DNA from: an uncultured Collinsella sp.
GTDB taxonomy: Bacteria; Actinomycetota; Coriobacteriia; Coriobacteriales; Coriobacteriaceae
Assembly: GCA_900544065.1 (NCBI GenBank)
Contig: UQTR01000040.1
Location: 1-16,629 of the forward strand
Direction: 5' to 3'
DNA length: 16,629 nucleotides
The notes beneath the pieces were generated by a model. It was not told the origin of the DNA, searched no databases, and was given only the letters and a program-made list of their open reading frames with translations. Below, piece after piece: positions 12,856 to 16,629 of the stretch. The stretch's first letter is position 1, and each line of letters opens with the position of its first letter. Both the position numbers and the translations under genes were made by a program.

Positions 12856-14409
12856 TTAGGCCTCGGTGGCGAGCACGCGACCCGTCATCTCGGCGGAAGG
12901 CTCAATACCAGCCATGGTGAGCATGGTCGGAGCGATATCGGAAAGACGGCCGTCCTCGATACCGGTGAGCTTGGCCTTCTCATCAACGATGATGAACGGC
13001 ACACGGTTGGTGGTGTGAGCCGTGAACGGATGCTTGGAACCGTCGGAAGCAACGTCAAACATGTGGTCGGCGTTGCCGTGGTCGGCGGTGATCAGCGCAA
13101 AGCCACCCTTGGCGAGAATCGCCGGGACAACCTTGGACAAGGCATCGTCAACAGCCTCGACGGCCTTAACGGCGGCGTCGAAGACACCGGTGTGACCAAC
13201 CATGTCGCAGTTCGCGAAGTTCACGATGTAGAAATCAGCGCGATCCTCGTTAATAGCGGCGACGAGCTTCTCGGTAACCTCGGGAGCGCTCATCTCAGGC
13301 TGCAGATCGTAGGTAGCGACCTTGGGGGAAGCGACGAGCACGCGCTCCTCGCCCTCCTTGGGCTCCTCGATGCCGCCGTTGAGGAAGAACGTCACGTGGG
13401 CGTACTTCTCGGTCTCGGCGGTGTGCAGCTGCTTCAGGCCGTTGGCGGCGATAACGTCGGCCAGGACGTTCTCGGGGAACGTCTTGGGGAAGGCGACCTC
13501 GACGTCAAACGTCGGATCGTACTCGGTCATCGTCACAAAGTGCGAAAGCTTGATCTGCTCGCGCTCAAAGCCGTCGAATTCCTTGTCCGTGAACACGCGG
13601 GTCATCTGACGAGCGCGGTCGGGACGGAAGTTGAAGAAGATGGCCGCGTCGCCCTCGTGGATGCCCTCGTTGTGGGCAGCGAAGGGCTCGACGAACTCGT
13701 CGCCGCGCGGATCCTTCTCGTAGTAGGCCTTGATACCGGCAACAGGGTCGACATCGGCATCGGACGCGTTAACCATGACGTCGTAGGCGCGCTGGATGCG
13801 CTCCCAACGATTATCGCGGTCCATGGCCCAATAACGGCCCGAGACGGTGGCAACGCGAGCGTCGCAACCGGTCTCCTCGGAGATCTTAGCCAGGAAGGCG
13901 CAGAACTCACTCATGTAGCCAGCGCCGGACTGCGGGTCAACGTCGCGGCCATCCATGAAGGCGTGGACGCGAACGGTCTTGACACCGTGCTCGGCAGCCA
14001 TCTTAACCAGAGCCTCGACGTGGTTCATGTGGGAGTGAACGCCGCCAGGGCTCATAAGGCCCATAAGGTGAAGGGTCTTGCCCTCGGCCTTGACATCGTC
14101 CATAGCCTTGACGAAGACCTCGTTCTTGGCGATGGAGCCGTCCTTAATGGCATTATTGATGCGCGAAAGCTCCTGGAACACGATGCGGCCGGCACCGATG
14201 TTGAGGTGACCCACCTCGGAGTTGCCCATCTGGCCATCGGGAAGACCCACGTCCTCGCCCGAAGCGCCGAGCGTGGTGTGGGGGTACTTCTCATACAGGC
14301 TGTCAAGGAAGGGCGTCTTGGCAGCGGCGACGGCGTTCTCGCCATCGGCCGGAGCCAGGCCGCAACCATCCATGATGATCAGGAGTGCAGGAAGATGACG
14401 CTGTGCCAT
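12856..14409 (-). CDS. gpmI: 2,3-bisphosphoglycerate-independent phosphoglycerate mutase
   Basis: A 517-aa cytoplasmic Mn-dependent enzyme of the alkaline-phosphatase superfamily that converts 3-phosphoglycerate to 2-phosphoglycerate. Key motifs: IIMDGCG with metal ligand D14, DGQMGNSEVGH with phosphorylated S64, GGVHSH (122-127), DGRDVDP (153-159), GRYWAMDRDNRWER, and DHGNADHM near the C-terminus. Length matches the family (about 510). Position 16 is Cys where many homologues have an aromatic residue. It starts 5 nt after the tpiA stop, so the two are in one operon. A cofactor-dependent mutase elsewhere in the genome cannot be excluded. Confidence 0.97.
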   Translation of the reverse strand: MAQRHLPALLIIMDGCGLAPADGENAVAAAKTPFLDSLYEKYPHTTLGASGEDVGLPDGQMGNSEVGHLNIGAGRIVFQELSRINNAIKDGSIAKNEVFVKAMDDVKAEGKTLHLMGLMSPGGVHSHMNHVEALVKMAAEHGVKTVRVHAFMDGRDVDPQSGAGYMSEFCAFLAKISEETGCDARVATVSGRYWAMDRDNRWERIQRAYDVMVNASDADVDPVAGIKAYYEKDPRGDEFVEPFAAHNEGIHEGDAAIFFNFRPDRARQMTRVFTDKEFDGFEREQIKLSHFVTMTEYDPTFDVEVAFPKTFPENVLADVIAANGLKQLHTAETEKYAHVTFFLNGGIEEPKEGEERVLVASPKVATYDLQPEMSAPEVTEKLVAAINEDRADFYIVNFANCDMVGHTGVFDAAVKAVEAVDDALSKVVPAILAKGGFALITADHGNADHMFDVASDGSKHPFTAHTTNRVPFIIVDEKAKLTGIEDGRLSDIAPTMLTMAGIEPSAEMTGRVLATEA

Positions 14410-14414
14410 ATGTC

Positions 14415-15182
14415 CTACTCGCCTGCCTTGACGACCATAGAAGCGAAGTCGGCAGCCTTGAGCGAAGCGCCGCCCACAAGGGCGCCGTCAACGTCGGGCT
14501 TGGCGACGAGCTCGGCAATGTTGCCGGGCTTGGCAGAGCCACCATAGAGAACGCGGATGCCGTTAGCGAGCTCCTCGCCGAACATCTCCTTGAGGGTCTC
14601 ACGGATAGCGCCGCAGACCTCCTGAGCGTCCTCGGCGGTAGCGGTCTTGCCGGTGCCGATGGCCCAGATGGGCTCGTAGGCGACGACGACCTGCTTGGGG
14701 CAGGTGATCTCAAGACCGGCAAGGCCAGCCTTGACCTGGTTCACGACGTGCTCGACATAGGTGCCAGCCTCGCGGACCTCGAGGGACTCGCCGCAGCAGA
14801 AGACGGGAACAAGACCGGCGGCAACGAGGGCCTTGGCCTTCTTGTTCTGATCCTCATCGGTCTCGTGGAAGTAATCACGACGCTCGGAGTGACCGATGAT
14901 GCAGTAGGTGCAGCCAGCGGACTTGAGCATGTCGCAAGAGGACTCACCGGTGAAGGCACCCTTGGCCTCCCAGTACACGTTCTGTGCACCGAGGGCGATG
15001 GGGGCAGCCTGAATGCGGTCATGAACCGTGGTGATGTCGATGGTCGGAGGGCAGACGAGCACCTCGACGCCAGCCGGAACCTCGGGCAGAGCCTGAGCCA
15101 GCTCGTCGGCGAGCTTGGCGGCCTCGGCGACGTCGTTGTTCATCTTCCAGTTACCAGCGATAAGAAGGGTGCGATTAGGCAT
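14415..15182 (-). CDS. tpiA: Triosephosphate isomerase
   Basis: A 255-aa TIM-barrel enzyme that interconverts dihydroxyacetone phosphate and glyceraldehyde-3-phosphate. Catalytic residues are in place: N11/K13 in GNWKMN, H98 in IIGHSERR, E170 in AYEPIWAIGTG (loop 6), and the phosphate-binding YGGSAKPGNI. The start at 15182 is set by MPNRTLLIAGNWKMN, the usual N-terminus, with GGAGG 9 nt upstream; a 20-residue upstream extension has no family match. It overlaps the pgk stop by 8 nt (ATGCCTAA), implying translational coupling. Confidence 0.97.
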   Translation of the reverse strand: MPNRTLLIAGNWKMNNDVAEAAKLADELAQALPEVPAGVEVLVCPPTIDITTVHDRIQAAPIALGAQNVYWEAKGAFTGESSCDMLKSAGCTYCIIGHSERRDYFHETDEDQNKKAKALVAAGLVPVFCCGESLEVREAGTYVEHVVNQVKAGLAGLEITCPKQVVVAYEPIWAIGTGKTATAEDAQEVCGAIRETLKEMFGEELANGIRVLYGGSAKPGNIAELVAKPDVDGALVGGASLKAADFASMVVKAGE

Positions 15183-16365
15183 CGAGAAGCGCCTCCACTC
15201 CGGGCAGGGCCTTACCCTCGACGAGCTCCATGGAAGCGCCACCGCCGGTGGAGATCCAGCTCATCTTGTCGGCCAGGTTGAACTTGTTGACAGCTGCGAC
15301 AGAGTCGCCACCGCCGATGATCGAGGTGCAGTCGGCCTCGGCGACAGCCTCGGCGATAGCCTGGGTGCCGTGAGCGAAGTTGTCGAACTCGAAGACGCCC
15401 ATGGGGCCGTTCCAGAACACGGTCTTGGCGCCCTTGACGGCCTCGGCGTAAAGCTCCTCGGTCTTGGGGCCGATGTCCATGCCCTCACGATCATCGGGGA
15501 TAGCGTCGGAAGCGACAACCTCGGGGACAGCATCCTCGCCAAAGTGATCGGCAACGCGGTTGTCGATGGGGAGCAGGATCTTGACACCCTTCTCCTCGGC
15601 CTTCTTGAGCATCTCGCCAGCGCGCTCGACCCAGTCCTCTTCCTTGAGGGACTGACCGACGGTCAGGCCCTGAGCCAGGAAGAAGGTGTAGGCCATGCCG
15701 CCACCGATGATCAGGGTGTCAGCGGAGTCGATGAGGTGATCGAGAACGCCGATCTTGGAGGAAACCTTGGAACCGCCGACGATAGCGACGAAGGGGCGCT
15801 CGGGCTCGGCGAAGATGCCGGTCAGCGTGTCGACCTCCTTCTCGAGCAGGAAGCCCGCGACGGCAGGCAGGTAAGCGGCGGGGCCCACGACGGAACCCTG
15901 GGCGCGGTGAGCGGTGCCGAAGGCATCGAGAACGAAGACGTCACCATAGGAAGCGAGCTTCTTGGCGATCTCGGGATCGTTCTTCTTCTCACGCTTATCG
16001 AAGCGGACGTTCTCGAGAACGAGAACCTTGCCCGGCTCGACGGCAGCGACAGCCTCGGCAGCCTTCTCGCCGTAAGTGTCGGCGACAAAGGCAACGTCGA
16101 GACCAGAGAGCTCGGCGAGCTTCTTGGCGACGGGCTCGAGGGAGAGCTCGGGCTGGAAGCCGGTGCCATCGGGACGGCCGAGGTGGCTCATGAGGATGAC
16201 GCGAGCGTTGTGCTCAACGAGATAGTTGATGGTGGGCAGGGCAGCCTTGATACGGGTGGTGTCGCCAACGACGCCATCCTTGATAGGCACGTTGAAGTCA
16301 ACGCGGACGAGAACGCGCTTGCCGTCGACATCGATGTCGCGGACGGTCTTCTTGGTAAAGGCCAT
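15175..16365 (-). CDS. pgk: Phosphoglycerate kinase
   Basis: A 396-aa glycolytic kinase that makes ATP from 1,3-bisphosphoglycerate. Visible motifs in order: VLVRVDFNVP (substrate arm), MSHLGRPDG, LENVRFDKRE, DAFGTAHRAQGSVVG, VGGSKVSSKIGVL, GGGMAYTFF, and the nucleotide-site NGPMGVFEFDNFAHGT and IIGGGDSVAAV. Length is standard. ATG at 16365 is preferred, with AAAGGTAG upstream; a 12-codon extension overlaps a leader hairpin. A gapA terminator lies just upstream, so pgk is either read through from gapA or has a promoter I could not identify. Confidence 0.97.
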   Translation of the reverse strand: MAFTKKTVRDIDVDGKRVLVRVDFNVPIKDGVVGDTTRIKAALPTINYLVEHNARVILMSHLGRPDGTGFQPELSLEPVAKKLAELSGLDVAFVADTYGEKAAEAVAAVEPGKVLVLENVRFDKREKKNDPEIAKKLASYGDVFVLDAFGTAHRAQGSVVGPAAYLPAVAGFLLEKEVDTLTGIFAEPERPFVAIVGGSKVSSKIGVLDHLIDSADTLIIGGGMAYTFFLAQGLTVGQSLKEEDWVERAGEMLKKAEEKGVKILLPIDNRVADHFGEDAVPEVVASDAIPDDREGMDIGPKTEELYAEAVKGAKTVFWNGPMGVFEFDNFAHGTQAIAEAVAEADCTSIIGGGDSVAAVNKFNLADKMSWISTGGGASMELVEGKALPGVEALLDA

Positions 16366-16388
16366 GTTTGCTTCTACCTTTCGTACGT

Positions 16389-16411
16389 GTCTGCCTCCCA
16401 TTACGGCAGAC
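16389..16411 (-). other. Hairpin in the pgk leader
   Basis: GTCTGCC (16389-16395) pairs with GGCAGAC (16405-16411) around a 9-nt loop, about 24 nt upstream of the pgk start and just after the gapA terminator. No T-run follows. It might stabilise the pgk 5' end. Confidence 0.4.
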
Positions 16412-16420
16412 GATTTCCTA

Positions 16421-16468
16421 TAAAAAGGGCGCGACCCTAGGGTGTAAGCCCTATGAGGCCGCGCCCTT
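16421..16468 (-). terminator. Terminator of gapA
   Basis: AAGGGCGCG (16425-16433) pairs with CGCGCCCTT (16460-16468), with an inner TAGGG/CCCTA stem. On minus TTTTTATAGG follows. It starts 38 nt after the gapA stop. Confidence 0.85.
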
Positions 16469-16505
16469 CTTTAGACGCTCAATGAGCTATTCGCTAAAAG
16501 CTAAA

Positions 16506-16629
16506 TTAAGCAACGAACTTCTCGAAGTACTTGATGGTGCGGACCATCTGAGAGGTGTAGGAGTTCTCGTTGTCGTACCAAGAGGTAACCTGAACAAGAG
16601 TGGTGCCATCGCCAAGGTCAGAGCACATG
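16506..16629 (-). CDS. gapA: Glyceraldehyde-3-phosphate dehydrogenase, C-terminal fragment
   Basis: The last 40 codons of a minus-strand gene whose 5' part lies beyond the window. The visible peptide includes VTSWYDNENSYTSQMVRTIK and ends YFEKFVA, the conserved C-terminal end of phosphorylating GAPDH (WYDNE...SY....VRT). The enzyme makes 1,3-bisphosphoglycerate, the substrate of the next gene, pgk. Catalytic Cys and the NAD domain are outside the window. The choice of gapA over other gap paralogues is inferred from context. Confidence 0.93.
   Translation of the reverse strand, partial: MCSDLGDGTTLVQVTSWYDNENSYTSQMVRTIKYFEKFVA

Noticed and set aside
12901..14409. DGCG in place of DGWG/DGFG in GpmI as a catalytic defect
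   Set aside because: The metal ligand Asp is intact and this position varies within the family.
12814..14547. Very long open frames on the plus strand opposite gpmI, and similar ones opposite oppA, pgk, oppD and the phosphatase
   Set aside because: They are antisense to unmistakable genes, have no ribosome binding sites or recognisable domains, and follow from GC-rich codon bias on the other strand.
16389..16411. Riboswitch in the pgk leader
   Set aside because: A single 7-bp hairpin with no further structure or known aptamer motif.
1..16629. CRISPR array or insertion sequence
   Set aside because: No regularly spaced repeats and no transposase-like protein were seen anywhere in the window.

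Overview
The window looks like a chromosomal segment of a Coriobacteriia actinobacterium, most likely Collinsella-like. This is a guess from moderately high GC, gene content and style; no 16S or other phylogenetic marker is present. Every recognisable gene reads on the minus strand.

Right to left, in the direction of transcription, the window opens with the 3' end of gapA and its terminator. Next comes a glycolytic run pgk-tpiA-gpmI, ended by a strong terminator, then secG with its own terminator. A leader of about 290 bp follows, and then a complete oligopeptide ABC importer, oppA-oppB-oppC-oppD-oppF, with a hairpin between the binding protein and the permeases. Beyond oppF lies a gene-free stretch of about 590 bp dense in hairpins. 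After it come tRNA-Leu(GAG) with promoter and terminator, a sigma-factor-style partner-switching pair (a PAS-GAF-PP2C phosphatase and a fused STAS-plus-kinase protein), tRNA-Gly(GCC), a GH13 alpha-glucosidase, and a second, cut-off tRNA-Gly(GCC).

The opp products would import peptides. The glycolytic enzymes carry carbon from glyceraldehyde-3-phosphate to 2-phosphoglycerate. The GH13 enzyme would release glucose from alpha-glucosides. The phosphatase and the STAS-kinase fusion form a signalling switch whose sigma factor or other target is not encoded here.

The most unusual content is in the gene-free stretch. Two elements, 5752-5876 and 6058-6182, are each exactly 125 nt and share one architecture in opposite orientation: 29-bp outer stem, 12x12 internal loop, 14-position inner stem, 15-nt apical hairpin. 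The internal loop and apex are conserved (GTCCTCGGRCAT opposite SYCCTGCGGRAT; TGCGCRCTWCGYGCT). The stems differ between copies, but both strands have changed together. I do not recognise this family. Both copies also sit inside wider, imperfect inverted repeats that mirror their neighbours: the tRNA-Leu promoter for one, the last codons of oppF for the other.

The three tRNA promoters share one design: a T-tract/A-tract palindrome abutting the -35 box, matching a full UP element.
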